A stretch of 64,000 bases of DNA from Haloferax marinisediminis (GCF_009674585.1 NZ_WKJP01000001.1:806001-870000); one strand, 5' to 3'; counted from the first letter of the stretch, positions 44,256 to 53,086 are shown. Numbers and translations: made by a program. The notes: generated from the sequence alone by a model not told the origin.

Positions 44256-45158
44256 TCAGACGACCGAGACGAGTGTTCCCACGTCGCCGACGGCGATGAG
44301 CGCGACGCCGGCGACGGCGAGCAACGCCGCGACGAGGCGGGTTCCGAACTGAGACTCGCGGAGGATGACGCCACCGAGAATAACCGCGACGATTGCCTGC
44401 GTGTTGATGATGGGCGACCCGATACTCGCCGGGACGAGTGAGAACGCGACTGAGGTGACGTGCTCGCTTCCCGCCACGAGGAGGCCCGCAGCCGCGAACC
44501 TCGGCAGGTGGCCTCGAACCGGTCGCCAGTCGCGAACGGCGAGCGGAAGCAGAACGAGTGTGCCACCGACGAAGAGAATCGGTACCCACAGTGACGTCGG
44601 GATGGCGAGTTCCTGCAGGGCGACGCGCTTTCCCACGTCGCTGACGGCGTAACAGGCGGCACTGGCGAGGGCCAACTGTGCCGGACGGGAGTTCGCGGCC
44701 CGGCGAAGTGGTTCGAACAGGCTTCCGCCCTGGTAGTTGGCGACGTAGACGGCGAGCGTGGCGACGCCCACACCCGCGACTTGGAGCGGCGAGAGATGGG
44801 CCGACAGCAGGACGATTTCGATGGGGAGGACGAACACGGGGACGAGTTTGTTTATCGGTGTGACGTACGACACGTCGCCGTCGTCGAGGGCTTCGACGAA
44901 GAGGACGAAGCCGAGGCCGATGAACACAATCGTCGTGAGGACGACACCGACGCCGAGGGCGCCGAGTTCGGCGAGCGTGGGAACTGACGCCGAGTCGAGT
45001 CTCGTCGCCGTCACTGGTGCGTACCACGTGATGGAAAAGAGGTTGATGACGACTGCAATCTGCGCCGCGGCGTACCCCTCGAAGAACCGCTTGAGGGCGA
45101 AAATGTAGACACCCCACCCGAGTGCGGCGAGGATAGCAAAGAGGATACCGGGGTCCAT
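44256..45158 (-). CDS. EamA (DMT superfamily) transporter
   Basis: Membrane protein of 300 residues with about ten helices in two EamA repeats, beginning FAILAALGWGVYIFALKRFF. It has the family's characteristic pseudo-repeat and no signal peptide. It is third of its kind in the window but is distant in sequence from the convergent EamA pair at 25-27 kb. It follows the PP-loop gene on the same strand with 79 bp between and precedes hisS. Substrate unknown. Confidence 0.85.
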   Translation of the reverse strand: MDPGILFAILAALGWGVYIFALKRFFEGYAAAQIAVVINLFSITWYAPVTATRLDSASVPTLAELGALGVGVVLTTIVFIGLGFVLFVEALDDGDVSYVTPINKLVPVFVLPIEIVLLSAHLSPLQVAGVGVATLAVYVANYQGGSLFEPLRRAANSRPAQLALASAACYAVSDVGKRVALQELAIPTSLWVPILFVGGTLVLLPLAVRDWRPVRGHLPRFAAAGLLVAGSEHVTSVAFSLVPASIGSPIINTQAIVAVILGGVILRESQFGTRLVAALLAVAGVALIAVGDVGTLVSVV

Positions 45159-45237
45159 GATTCACTTCCCTCTCGGTGCGGTGAAAAGCGACGCGATACG
45201 CTCGGCGGGTGAGCCCAAACACCCACTGCAGCGACGA

Positions 45238-45828
45238 TTACCGGCGGCCGTGGACGTAGCTCTGGACGTGGTCGGGGAACACTTCGTCTACGGCTTCGGG
45301 GCCGTGTTCTGCCGCGATGAGGTTTCTGAGTTCGCCTTCGTAGTCCGCCTTGGGAATCTCTTCGGACGGTCCCGTCTCCACTTCGAGGTGTGATTCGACG
45401 AGGCGGTCGACTGCACCGCGCCCAAAGCCAGAGAGTGGAGAGAGGTAGTCGACACCGTGTCGGTCTTCGAGGCTCTGTGCCTGTGCTCGGGAGATAGACG
45501 GAACCCGGTCGTCACGACGCGTGCCGTCGGCGACGGCGTCGAATCCCATCTCGCACACCGATTCGAGGGCGTGTTCGTGGACCTGCTGGATGCCGTTTCG
45601 CGGGTAGCCGTCGTTGACCATCCGGGCGGCGGCGGCTTCGGCGACGTCGCGGTCCAGTTCGAGCGTCTCGAACTGGTAGTCGAGTTCGAGCGCCGCGTCT
45701 TTGGCGTACTTCCAGTCGTCGGTGACTCCGAAGTGCGCGGTTACGAGCGTCACGTCGTAAAACGTATCGAGAAGCAGTGCGGCGAGCGAAGAGTCTTTGC
45801 CGCCGCTGTAGAGGAGCGCGAGTTCCAC
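45238..45828 (-). CDS. PP-loop ATPase (N-type ATP pyrophosphatase)
   Basis: Adenylating enzyme of 196 residues. The PP-loop motif LLYSGGKDSSLAALLLD sits at the N-terminus, where ATP pyrophosphate is bound. AVADGTRRDDRVPSISRAQA is typical of haloarchaeal members, which relate to diphthine-ammonia ligase and tRNA thiolation enzymes but are shorter. The exact product is unknown. It lies four bases after the PDCD5 gene and so shares its transcript with that gene and rps19e. Confidence 0.82.
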   Translation of the reverse strand: MELALLYSGGKDSSLAALLLDTFYDVTLVTAHFGVTDDWKYAKDAALELDYQFETLELDRDVAEAAAARMVNDGYPRNGIQQVHEHALESVCEMGFDAVADGTRRDDRVPSISRAQAQSLEDRHGVDYLSPLSGFGRGAVDRLVESHLEVETGPSEEIPKADYEGELRNLIAAEHGPEAVDEVFPDHVQSYVHGRR

Positions 45829-45832
45829 GTGC

Positions 45833-46195
45833 TTACCGGCGGCGGATGTTGAAGCTCTTCGACTCCGGTTGGAGTTCTTTCAGGAGCGCCTTCATCTTCG
45901 CGTCGTCGATGCGGCCCTGGATACGACCGCTCTGTGCGAGCGCGACGATTTGGCGCTCGACCTGCTCGGCGAAGTCGGGCTTGGACATCTGCACCGCGTT
46001 GAGACGCTGGCGTGCTTCGTCGGTCAGGAACTGCTTGAGGAGTGCCTGCTTCTGCTGTTCGGCGCGCTGCTGAGCTGCCTCTTCGGCCTGCTGCTGCTCT
46101 GCGGAGCCCTGCTGTCCAGCCTGCTGTTCTTGGAGCTCTTGCATCTTCTTCCGTCGAAGCTCCTCCAGTCGCTCATCGTCTGGGCTGCCACTCAT
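45833..46195 (-). CDS. PDCD5 family DNA-binding protein
   Basis: Archaeal homologue of human PDCD5, 120 residues. An N-terminal glutamine-rich coiled helix ([19 protein letters not shown]) leads to the three-helix core [20 protein letters not shown] and [14 protein letters not shown], and a basic tail SKSFNIRRR. Members bind double-stranded DNA or ribosomal partners. The operon rps19e-PDCD5-PP-loop is typical of archaea. Confidence 0.92.
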   Translation of the reverse strand: MSGSPDDERLEELRRKKMQELQEQQAGQQGSAEQQQAEEAAQQRAEQQKQALLKQFLTDEARQRLNAVQMSKPDFAEQVERQIVALAQSGRIQGRIDDAKMKALLKELQPESKSFNIRRR

Positions 46196-46301
46196 ACGCT
46201 AGGGCACGGTCTGATGTCTGAAAACCATTACGGACCCGCGTACTGACCGCTCTCGGGGATTCACGGTCGAAGAAGAACTCTCGGGGTGGTGTCGGCGTCA
46301 G

Positions 46302-46757
46302 TTACGCGTAGCGCTCGAGTTCCGGACGGTCGAGGTCCGTGAGAACGTCGGAGGCAGCGTTGTCGAGGAAGCTGGTACCCTCGGCCGTGATGCGGCGGCC
46401 TTCGCCCTTCGCGGTCTCGATGAGACCTTCGTCTTCGAGCTGCTGGAGGAGCTTGCGGATGATCTTCTTGCTTCCAGTGTCGCTGTGTGCGCCGCCGACA
46501 CTGTATCGGTTCGAGCCACGCTTGAGGCCGCCGTACTCGGTCGAGAGTCGGTCGACACCGACCGGGCCGTTCATGGCGACTTTCCGGAGCAGGCTGGCGC
46601 CGCGGATGAACCAGAAGTTGTCCTGCTGTGGGGGCAGTTCACGGGTCTGGCCGGTCTTAGCGAAGGCCATCCAGTCGGGTTGCTCGATACGGTCCTCGAG
46701 TCGTCCGGCGACCTCTTCGATGAGGGCGTCCGCCGGGACGTCATAGATGGTTACCAT
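46302..46757 (-). CDS. rps19e: 30S ribosomal protein S19e
   Basis: Small-subunit protein found in archaea and eukaryotes, 151 residues. MVTIYDVPADALIEEVAGRL, then AFAKTGQTRELPPQQDNFWF and a winged-helix region IIRKLLQQLEDEGLIET are all typical. It has a role in 18S/16S maturation in eukaryotes. A TATA box sits 27 nt upstream, which supports a leaderless transcript. The first gene of an operon with PDCD5 and the PP-loop ATPase. Confidence 0.96.
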   Translation of the reverse strand: MVTIYDVPADALIEEVAGRLEDRIEQPDWMAFAKTGQTRELPPQQDNFWFIRGASLLRKVAMNGPVGVDRLSTEYGGLKRGSNRYSVGGAHSDTGSKKIIRKLLQQLEDEGLIETAKGEGRRITAEGTSFLDNAASDVLTDLDRPELERYA

Positions 46758-46780
46758 GGCTATTCGTTCATAATCGCGGC

Positions 46781-46788
46781 GTTTAAAG
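46781..46788 (-). promoter_or_regulatory. TATA box of rps19e
   Basis: gtttaaag (ctttaaac on the minus strand) is centred about 27 nt before the S19e start, in otherwise GC-rich DNA. Confidence 0.65.
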
Positions 46789-46873
46789 GCATCGTATTCG
46801 CCTGATACGGGCAGTTGGAGGCTCCTGCGCCCCGACCGGCGTGTGCCGGCGACTCACCCTGAGACGCGGGGAT

Positions 46874-47902
46874 TTAGCTTCGCCACCCACGGGCGCTCTC
46901 GAGCCCCATCACGATACCCCCGAGGAGTGTGGGAACCCAGTAGACGAACCCTCGGAAGAGGACGACGCCGGCAGTCGCCACGTCGAATCCGACGGCCGGA
47001 CTGGCCGCGGCGACGAGGATGGCGAGTGTCCACTCGATACCGCCTGCACCGCCCGGAAGTGGTGTCACGCCGGCGATCGCTCCGATGGGGACGACGAACA
47101 ACGCGATGGAGAACGCGATGGGCGCCCCAATCGCGTGGAACGCCGTCCAGAGACCGACCATCTGGCAGAGCCACCCGAACCCGGACAGGCCCAGTGCAAT
47201 CGCCAACCCGCGTGGATTCCGCCCGACGCGTTCGATCGAGCGGAAGAAGCCGTTGATTCGGCGTTGGACGCCATCTGTCGAGGGGACAGAGACACGTGGG
47301 ATGTACTGGGCGACGGTCTGGATGACCGGCGTCAACGCTCGAATGAGTTTTCGTTCGAGTTCGTAGCGGCGTTCCCAGACGATGTAGACGGCGGTCGGGA
47401 CGCCGATTGCGAGTCCGACGACGGCGACGAGCGCGATTTCGAGATTCCGGCCGAGGGTGACTTCGGTGGCGTAGTAGCCCACACCGATGAGCGCGATCGT
47501 GATGGACGGAACGAAGTTGATCGTGTCCACGCTGGCGATTGCAGCGAGTCCCGTCTCGTACTCGGTGTCGGCGCTCCGCGAGATGAGAAGTGCCGTCACA
47601 GGCTCGCCGCCGGCCTGTCCGAACGGGGTGATGTTGTTCGAGAACATCGCACCCGTGAAGACGAGGAACGACCGCAGGACGGAGATATCGACGCCGAGGA
47701 CACCGAGCACTGTCTTCAGGGACGTCCCCCAGGCGACGAGCCAGACGAGCGTGATGGCGAAGAGGGCCGCCAGAAGGGCAGGGCTCGCCATCGTCAATCG
47801 GTCGACGAGTTCGTCGACGCCCGCGAAGTAGAAGAGGACAGCAAAGACGACGAACGCGGCGGCGAATCCGAGAAGCGTCGCACGAATATTCTCGCGGGCC
47901 AT
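46874..47902 (-). CDS. UPF0104/LPG-synthase-type membrane protein
   Basis: Membrane protein of 342 residues, about eight helices, related to lysylphosphatidylglycerol synthase transmembrane domains (YbhN, AglD). It shows GGEPVTALLISR and TPLPGGAGGIEWTL, two conserved loops of the family. In archaea relatives help to transfer or flip lipid-linked sugars. The start MARENIRATLLG is backed by a TATA box about 29 nt before it. An ATG seven codons upstream overlaps that region. It is divergent from thiL with about 135 bp between the starts. Confidence 0.83.
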   Translation of the reverse strand: MARENIRATLLGFAAAFVVFAVLFYFAGVDELVDRLTMASPALLAALFAITLVWLVAWGTSLKTVLGVLGVDISVLRSFLVFTGAMFSNNITPFGQAGGEPVTALLISRSADTEYETGLAAIASVDTINFVPSITIALIGVGYYATEVTLGRNLEIALVAVVGLAIGVPTAVYIVWERRYELERKLIRALTPVIQTVAQYIPRVSVPSTDGVQRRINGFFRSIERVGRNPRGLAIALGLSGFGWLCQMVGLWTAFHAIGAPIAFSIALFVVPIGAIAGVTPLPGGAGGIEWTLAILVAAASPAVGFDVATAGVVLFRGFVYWVPTLLGGIVMGLESARGWRS

Positions 47903-47927
47903 CTGCCAAAAGTGGGTCCACAAAGGG

Positions 47928-47935
47928 CATTAAGC
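47928..47935 (-). promoter_or_regulatory. TATA box of the UPF0104 gene
   Basis: cattaagc, gcttaatg on the minus strand, is centred about 29 nt before ATG 47902. It shows that the shorter start is used. Confidence 0.5.
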
Positions 47936-48037
47936 CACCGGATTCGGTGGACTGAACATCGGTCACGTCCCGCACTGTGGTCTGTTCGCTTGCACCGGAT
48001 AGATGGAAATTTCCGCTCCGGGCAACACGACGGATGT

Positions 48038-48919
48038 ATGGACGAGCGCACCGCCCTCCGACTGCTCGCCGCGGACCTCCCCGGCGCGGGTGACGACGCT
48101 GCAATCGTAGATGGTCTCGTCGTCACGACAGACATGCTTCACGAGACCACTGACTTCCCCCCCGGGACGACGCGATACACTGCGGGGTGGCGGTCGGTTG
48201 GCGCGTCGCTCTCGGACGTGGCTGCGATGGGGGCGACAGCAACCTGTGCGGTCGCCGTCTACGCCGCCGCTGAACTCGACGAGACGGAACTCGGTGACTT
48301 CGTGCAGGGTGCCCGTGACGTGTGTGAGGCAGTCTCGGCGGAGTACGTCGGTGGCGACCTCGACACGCATCGTGAGTTCACGGCGGTCAGTACGGCGATT
48401 GGCCGCACAGACGACCCGGTTCTTCGCTCCGGCGCACGGCCGGGTGACTGTCTCTGTGTAACTGGCGAACTGGGGCGGTCGGCCGCTGCCGTGCGATTGT
48501 TCGAGGCGGGCGAGACTGACCGCGCCAACGACCTGTTCCGATTCACGCCGCGTGTCGCTGCGGGTGTCAGACTTCGAGAGTCGGCGACTGCGATGATGGA
48601 CTCCAGTGACGGGTTGGCCCGCTCGGTCCACCAACTCGCCGAAGCGAGCGACTGCGGGTTCGAACTCGACTGGGACGCCCTTCCAGTTCACGAGGCGGTC
48701 GAGGACGTCGCTACCGACGACACCGAGAGACGAGAACTCGCTGCGTACTTCGGAGAGGATTTCGAACTCGTGTTCACCATCCCAGAAACCGAACTCGATG
48801 CTGTCCGCGACGACGTCGACGTTCCGCTCACCGTGGTGGGACAGGTGACGGCCGAGTCCGACATCGTCGCCGACGGGGAACCGCTCCCGGACCGTGGATA
48901 CACCCACGGCGGCGACTGA
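48038..48919 (+). CDS. thiL: Thiamine-monophosphate kinase
   Basis: Kinase of 293 residues that makes thiamine diphosphate, the cofactor. The N-terminal pattern GAGDDAAIVDGLVVTTDMLH, then VGASLSDVAAMGA and GGDLDTH are typical of the ThiL/PurM fold. AMMDSSDGLARSVHQLA near the end binds ATP and magnesium. The open frame runs far upstream without a believable fold. ATG at 48038 is the first start that gives the family N-terminus, though it lacks the usual 'DER' spacing of bacterial ThiL. It precedes a CPBP-like gene by 81 bp. Confidence 0.9.
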   Translation: MDERTALRLLAADLPGAGDDAAIVDGLVVTTDMLHETTDFPPGTTRYTAGWRSVGASLSDVAAMGATATCAVAVYAAAELDETELGDFVQGARDVCEAVSAEYVGGDLDTHREFTAVSTAIGRTDDPVLRSGARPGDCLCVTGELGRSAAAVRLFEAGETDRANDLFRFTPRVAAGVRLRESATAMMDSSDGLARSVHQLAEASDCGFELDWDALPVHEAVEDVATDDTERRELAAYFGEDFELVFTIPETELDAVRDDVDVPLTVVGQVTAESDIVADGEPLPDRGYTHGGD

Positions 48920-49000
48920 TACCTGTGCCGAATTTTGACAAGTTCTCACTGGTGTAGAACCAGTGTCGTGTGCTATCACGCCAGAATACAATCATCTAGT

Positions 49001-49846
49001 ATGGCTTCCGAATCGACACTCCAGCGGCAAGTATCGCGGTTCGCGACGGGAACTGCGTGGACACCACGAGACACCCTGTTCGTCGCGTTGGGTGTCTATG
49101 TGCTCTGGGTCGTCGCGACGTTCGTCTTCGAAGGGCGAATCCAGACGCTCCTCCGACCAGACGCGACGCTCGACAGGTTGGTGTACGCCGTCGTGGCGAA
49201 CCTCGTCGTCGGCACAGTCCTCGCGCTGTGGGTTGTTCGGCGAATCGTCGGAGCAGGCGTCGTCGACCCAACACGGGCAGGGTTCCGGTCAGTCCTGCGA
49301 ACTGCCAGCGCTGTCGTCCTCACCGGTATCCTCGGCGGGGTACTGTACGTCGTGGGGAACCCACCGTCGACGGACCCGATGGTCGTCGCGAACGTCTTTG
49401 CTCAGGTGTTCCCGACCTCTATCGCGGAGGTCGTCGTCTGTTGGGTGCTCGTTGGAGCAACCGTCGAAGCACTTCTCCGCGCTCGTGGGTCGAACAAGTA
49501 CGTGGCAATCGCGGCCGCGCTCGTGACCGCGAGTGTCCTCTTCGGCGTCTACCACGTCGCGCACAGTCCACCGTTCAATACGCTCCCACAGGTTGCGTTA
49601 CTCACCGTCGTCGGCGTCGTCACGAGTCTCGTGTACTTCGCCGTCCGAGACGTGTACGCGACAATCGTCTTCCACACACTGTTAGCCCTGGCCGGTGTCA
49701 CGCAATCGCTCGCTGACGCTGGTCGCCTCGGGACGTTCACCGAACCAATCGTTCCGCTGTTCGCCGTAGCGCTCGTGGCACTCGCGGTGCTCGTCGCTTC
49801 CGACAGTGGTCTGGTCCGACGTGCGTCGGTCGAACCGCAGGTGTGA
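49001..49846 (+). CDS. CPBP-like intramembrane protein
   Basis: Membrane protein of 281 residues with about eight helices. It resembles CPBP (CaaX-protease/bacteriocin-processing) proteins: VEALLRARG (partial EExxxR), LFGVYHVAHS (FxxxH) and TIVFHTLLAL (HxxxB). The first Glu pair is only partly kept, so activity is uncertain. A TATA-like tgctatcac lies about 26 nt upstream. It follows thiL on the same strand. CPBP proteins may be intramembrane proteases or immunity proteins in other organisms. Confidence 0.65.
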   Translation: MASESTLQRQVSRFATGTAWTPRDTLFVALGVYVLWVVATFVFEGRIQTLLRPDATLDRLVYAVVANLVVGTVLALWVVRRIVGAGVVDPTRAGFRSVLRTASAVVLTGILGGVLYVVGNPPSTDPMVVANVFAQVFPTSIAEVVVCWVLVGATVEALLRARGSNKYVAIAAALVTASVLFGVYHVAHSPPFNTLPQVALLTVVGVVTSLVYFAVRDVYATIVFHTLLALAGVTQSLADAGRLGTFTEPIVPLFAVALVALAVLVASDSGLVRRASVEPQV

Positions 49847-49905
49847 CACACTGTCCATTGCAGACGTGCCATCCCTGTACCGGGTGCCGACACGACTCTC
49901 GCTTC

Positions 49906-51045
49906 TTACCCCGGAATCACTTGAATCGGAACGAGCAGGAAGCACGCCGCACCGAGGGCGAACGTAAACAACCCGACAGCGATTCGTCCCGTCCCGAGTG
50001 GTGTCTCGTCGACCGGGTCTGCAGGGCCGTTGTAGGCGATGAACGTCGAGAGGAGACCCCAGAAGAACCAGAGGCCGACTGACTCGTTGATACCGAGGCC
50101 GCGGACGTAGTGGAGGTAGCCGGCGATACCGAACAAGACGAGGGGGACGGCCGCAGCGAGTGACTCCTGACGCTCACCGAGCATCGCGCGGACCATGTGT
50201 CCACCGTCGAGTTGGCCGACTGGGAGCAAGTTGAGGACGGTGAAGAACATCCCCACCCATCCACCGATGACGACGGGGTGGACGACAGTTCGTGGGTCGG
50301 GGTACTCCGTCGGGCGACCGAGTATCGTCGCGATAGCGTCCAACAGCGGTGGGTTGTTGAAGATGATGACGTCGCTCGAACTGGAGAACGCCCACGCTGG
50401 AACCGTCATCGGTTCGAGCGAGAGGCCGATGACGGTGACGACGATGGTCGCCGCGAGTCCGGCGAGAGGCCCCGCGACGCCGATGTCGAACAGGGCCTTC
50501 CGGTCTGGCATCTGCCCGCGCATGCGAATGATAGCACCCAGCGTCCCGAACGGGAAGATGAACGGGATGAGGTAGGGAAGCGAGACGTTGACGCCGTGGT
50601 ACTTCCCCATCAGATAGTGGCCGAGTTCGTGAACCGAGAGGACACCGAGGACCGCAGCCGTGAAGGGCCACGCCTGGAGCGCGAGAAGCGGGTTGGCGGT
50701 GAGGTCTGACAGCGGAACGTAGTACCATCCCACCGCACCGACGAACAGCGTCGAGACGATCGTCGCGACGAAGAGGGCGACGTTCTTCCACGGAATGCCG
50801 TCGACACCGGTCGAGATGGGTTCGGCGACGACGACGTCTGTCCCGCCGAACCCAGTCGTCTGTGCTTGGACTTCGTATCCGGCCTGACGGAACGCCGGCC
50901 ACACCTCACGGACTAACATCTGTTCCGGAACGAGCGACTCACCGTAGTAGACCAGTCGCTCACCGTCGGTCCGTGTCTCGTGGACGTCGAAGACAGCACG
51001 GAGGGCCTCGACCGGCGGTCCGTCCGCCGATTCGAACTGTTCCAT
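49906..51045 (-). CDS. Site-2 protease family membrane peptidase (M50)
   Basis: Intramembrane metalloprotease of 379 residues. The zinc site SVHELGHYLMGKYHG has HELGH at 139-143, and the second motif LNLLPVGQLDGGHMVRA supplies the Asp ligand. About seven membrane helices. A soluble N-terminal domain of about 85 residues precedes the first helix. ATG at 51045 is supported by a TATA box at about 29 nt. A second site-2 protease is at 56776. Substrates unknown; relatives cut membrane-bound regulators. Confidence 0.88.
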   Translation of the reverse strand: MEQFESADGPPVEALRAVFDVHETRTDGERLVYYGESLVPEQMLVREVWPAFRQAGYEVQAQTTGFGGTDVVVAEPISTGVDGIPWKNVALFVATIVSTLFVGAVGWYYVPLSDLTANPLLALQAWPFTAAVLGVLSVHELGHYLMGKYHGVNVSLPYLIPFIFPFGTLGAIIRMRGQMPDRKALFDIGVAGPLAGLAATIVVTVIGLSLEPMTVPAWAFSSSSDVIIFNNPPLLDAIATILGRPTEYPDPRTVVHPVVIGGWVGMFFTVLNLLPVGQLDGGHMVRAMLGERQESLAAAVPLVLFGIAGYLHYVRGLGINESVGLWFFWGLLSTFIAYNGPADPVDETPLGTGRIAVGLFTFALGAACFLLVPIQVIPG

Positions 51046-51070
51046 TACCCGACGATAGGTGTGCAACGTG

Positions 51071-51078
51071 CATAAATC
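51071..51078 (-). promoter_or_regulatory. TATA box of the first site-2 protease
   Basis: cataaatc, gatttatg on the minus strand, is centred about 29 nt before ATG 51045. Confidence 0.6.
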
Positions 51079-51099
51079 CCGTGACCCTCAGAACGGACT

Positions 51100-51393
51100 G
51101 ATACGCCGCTCTCGGCGGAGTATACACGGTGGTCGGGAAAACAGAAATCCACGGGGGAGACGTTTGGAGGGCGTGTCGCAGGCGGGGTGCCACAGGCGGG
51201 GGTGTGTTACAGGTGAGAGTGTGCTGTGGGTGAGGGGGAACGTTGGTGATGTACGTTCGGGTGGTGGTCGGTTCGTGTGGTGGTGGTCAGCGGTGCGGTG
51301 GTGGTGTGTGGTGGTCTCTGGCCCGAGGTGGTGTCTACCAGGGCCGTGTGGGGGCTATTCGGGGGCTTTCAGGGTTGTCTCCACGGGACGACG
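51100..51393. other. Non-coding, strand-skewed G/T-rich block
   Basis: No credible gene on either strand. On the plus strand it has many runs of ggt, ggtgg and gggg, especially 51150-51340, and very little C over the core. It lies between the divergent site-2 protease promoter and the DUF7123 stop. The complementary RNA would be C/A-rich. It may be a long 3' untranslated part of the DUF7123 transcript, or a low-complexity tract. No fold could be tested. Confidence 0.5.
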
Positions 51394-51639
51394 TCAGGCA
51401 GACTCGACACGCCACGTGGTCGCACTCGTGTACGACCACTTCTCGATGGTCAGCTCGGTGGCGGAGTCACGGAGTTTGACCATCAGCGCGCCGATCTCTT
51501 TGGGGGACAGACCGACGTCGTCGGCGATGAATTTGCTCTTGAAGTACATCTCTCCGTCTTTTGCACGGTCGATCAGATACTGCTTGAGACGGTCTTCCTT
51601 CGAGCTACCATCGGTGGAGGGGGATACTGTAACGCTCAT
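51394..51639 (-). CDS. DUF7123-type winged-helix protein
   Basis: Haloarchaeal protein of 81 residues. EDRLKQYLIDRAKDGEMYFK, then KSKFIADDVGLSPKEIGALM form a winged-helix-like region, and TIEKWSYTSATTWRVES ends it. DUF7123 proteins may be small transcription factors, which is suggested only by the HTH pattern. The ATG at 51639 is chosen over one six codons earlier. A TATA-like ttataaag (51676-51683) is about 40 nt upstream, so the mRNA has a short leader. Confidence 0.82.
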   Translation of the reverse strand: MSVTVSPSTDGSSKEDRLKQYLIDRAKDGEMYFKSKFIADDVGLSPKEIGALMVKLRDSATELTIEKWSYTSATTWRVESA

Positions 51640-51945
51640 CTGGTACACCTCACCCACTTCTTACCCCCAGAAGGTGTTATAAAGGAAGGACCGTTGAGAT
51701 TAGTTCGACCGCTTTCAGCCTGAATCCACGAAAAGGGTTCGTTTTACAATTCTTCTAGAAACGCTTAGATATTTTATAACGCGTTCTAAGAGATTTATTC
51801 GTCACTTGTATTCTAAACATAATGTGGTGGAAATATACCCCAAATACACGCTGAGATGCGTCATTTTGCGGTAATATATTCCTCAATTTCGGCCAAATGG
51901 GCCAAGTATTCCGTCGAACGCCCCGATTTGGTGTCGCGTGGCGGC
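51640..51945. other. AT-rich non-coding region
   Basis: Upstream region of the DUF7123 gene joined to the 3' side of moaE. The part 51735-51900 is much more AT-rich than the rest of the window (gatattttataacgcgttc, taatatattcc). An inverted repeat cttaga/tctaag brackets tattttataacgcgt at about 51765-51790. No open frame looks real. It could hold a non-coding RNA gene or be foreign or degraded DNA. Confidence 0.45.
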
Positions 51946-52731
51946 TCAGCGGTCGTGCACCCAGAACTCCTCGTCGACGGTCGTCTCCTTCTTGAATATC
52001 GGCACTTCGTCTTTCAATCGGTTGATGCCGTCTTCGACGGTTCTGAACGCTTCTGTCCTGTGTCCTGCGAGCACGACGACGAACACGATATCTTCGCCGT
52101 CTCCGATGACGCCGACTCGGTGGTACATGAGGACCCGGTAGACGCCCTCTCGGTCTTCGAGTTCTTCGGAGATGGTCGCCATCTTGGCTTCGGCGACGCC
52201 GTCGTACTTCTCGAATTCGAGGCTCGTCGTCGGTGAATCGTCTTCGGAATCCTTCGCGCGGACGCGTCCAGTGAACGTCGCAATCGCACCGGAGTACTCC
52301 GCTTGTGGGTCGGATTTCACTTGCTCGACGAGCGAGCCGAGTGTTATGTGGGGCTCGAAGGAGTCGATGTCGACCGCGAGTTTGTCGAGGTCGACCTCGT
52401 TCGTGGCTTCTGCCTCCACGACGACGTTCGCTGCTTCAACGTCACCGAGAGAGAGTGTCGGGACGTGCGCGTCGGGGAATCCAGAGAGAAGCGCGTAGTC
52501 GTAGCGAGACGACAGTTCGTCGAGCAGGCTGTCGAGGTCACGGTTCTCACCTGCACCGACCCAGTTTCCTTCGGGTGCGAGTCCGTACGCACCGTCGACT
52601 GAGTCGGGTGCGTCTGACTCTGCCGCGTTGCGCGGGAGCGATTCGACGGTCGCGACGCGCCCATCCAGATGGGGGGCGAGTCGTTCACAGAGGACGGTCG
52701 CGCCCGGACCGACCACGCCAAGTACGTGCAT
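51946..52731 (-). CDS. moaE: MobB-like/MoaE fusion, molybdopterin synthase large subunit
   Basis: Cytoplasmic protein of 261 residues. Residues about 122-261 are MoaE, which inserts dithiolene sulfur into cPMP with a MoaD-like partner. LEFEKYDGVAEAKM, HRVGVIGDGEDIVFVVVLAG and EVPIFKKETTVDEEFWV hold the catalytic lysines. Residues 1-115 look like MobB, which binds guanine nucleotides, but the P-loop GVVGPGATVLCERL lacks the Lys-Thr pair. In Haloferax the homologue uses the ubiquitin-like SAMP1. It is 25 bp after a small membrane protein gene. Start MHVLGVVG. Confidence 0.88.
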   Translation of the reverse strand: MHVLGVVGPGATVLCERLAPHLDGRVATVESLPRNAAESDAPDSVDGAYGLAPEGNWVGAGENRDLDSLLDELSSRYDYALLSGFPDAHVPTLSLGDVEAANVVVEAEATNEVDLDKLAVDIDSFEPHITLGSLVEQVKSDPQAEYSGAIATFTGRVRAKDSEDDSPTTSLEFEKYDGVAEAKMATISEELEDREGVYRVLMYHRVGVIGDGEDIVFVVVLAGHRTEAFRTVEDGINRLKDEVPIFKKETTVDEEFWVHDR

Positions 52732-52756
52732 ACAGAGTCTCTCGCCCCGCGACGGA

Positions 52757-53086
52757 TTAAGATTGCTCCGAGGGAGGTGTGTCGTCGGCCGTGTCGTCGC
52801 CCCTGTTGGGCCGCGTCCGATAGAGGTAGAACGTGATGGCAAACCCGAGGAGACCGAACAGTGTGGAAATCCACGGTGCGACCGTCCCGACGACGGTTTC
52901 GGCGGTCTCGGGGAGTGTGTTGTACTGTCTGAGTGCCCACCCGATAGAAAAGCACGCCACAACCGCCCAGTAGAGGCCGGTTCGGCGGCCGAACTCACCT
53001 CGGTAGTAGCGGACGTAGAGTGCACCGAGGGCGAGCACCCATCCGACGACGATGAACGATATCGTCTCCACGGTGACCAGTCGCAT
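52757..53086 (-). CDS. Small membrane protein of unknown function
   Basis: Protein of 109 residues with three predicted helices (about 6-27, 38-55 and 69-91) and an acidic C-terminal tail. RYYRGEFGRRTGLYW is a basic loop. It is upstream of moaE on the same strand, and probably in one transcript. A palindromic TATA box (gtttaaac) lies about 26 nt before the ATG, so the mRNA is leaderless. No known domain recognised. Confidence 0.7.
   Translation of the reverse strand: MRLVTVETISFIVVGWVLALGALYVRYYRGEFGRRTGLYWAVVACFSIGWALRQYNTLPETAETVVGTVAPWISTLFGLLGFAITFYLYRTRPNRGDDTADDTPPSEQS

Noticed and set aside
46841-48037. A very long open frame in front of thiL on the plus strand
   Set aside because: It is the antisense of the UPF0104 membrane protein gene, whose helices, family loops and TATA box are clear. 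The ThiL fold begins only at 48038.
51856-51945. Plus-strand frame starting MRHFAVIYSSIS
   Set aside because: It runs straight into the antisense of moaE, and the composition is not that of a haloarchaeal protein.
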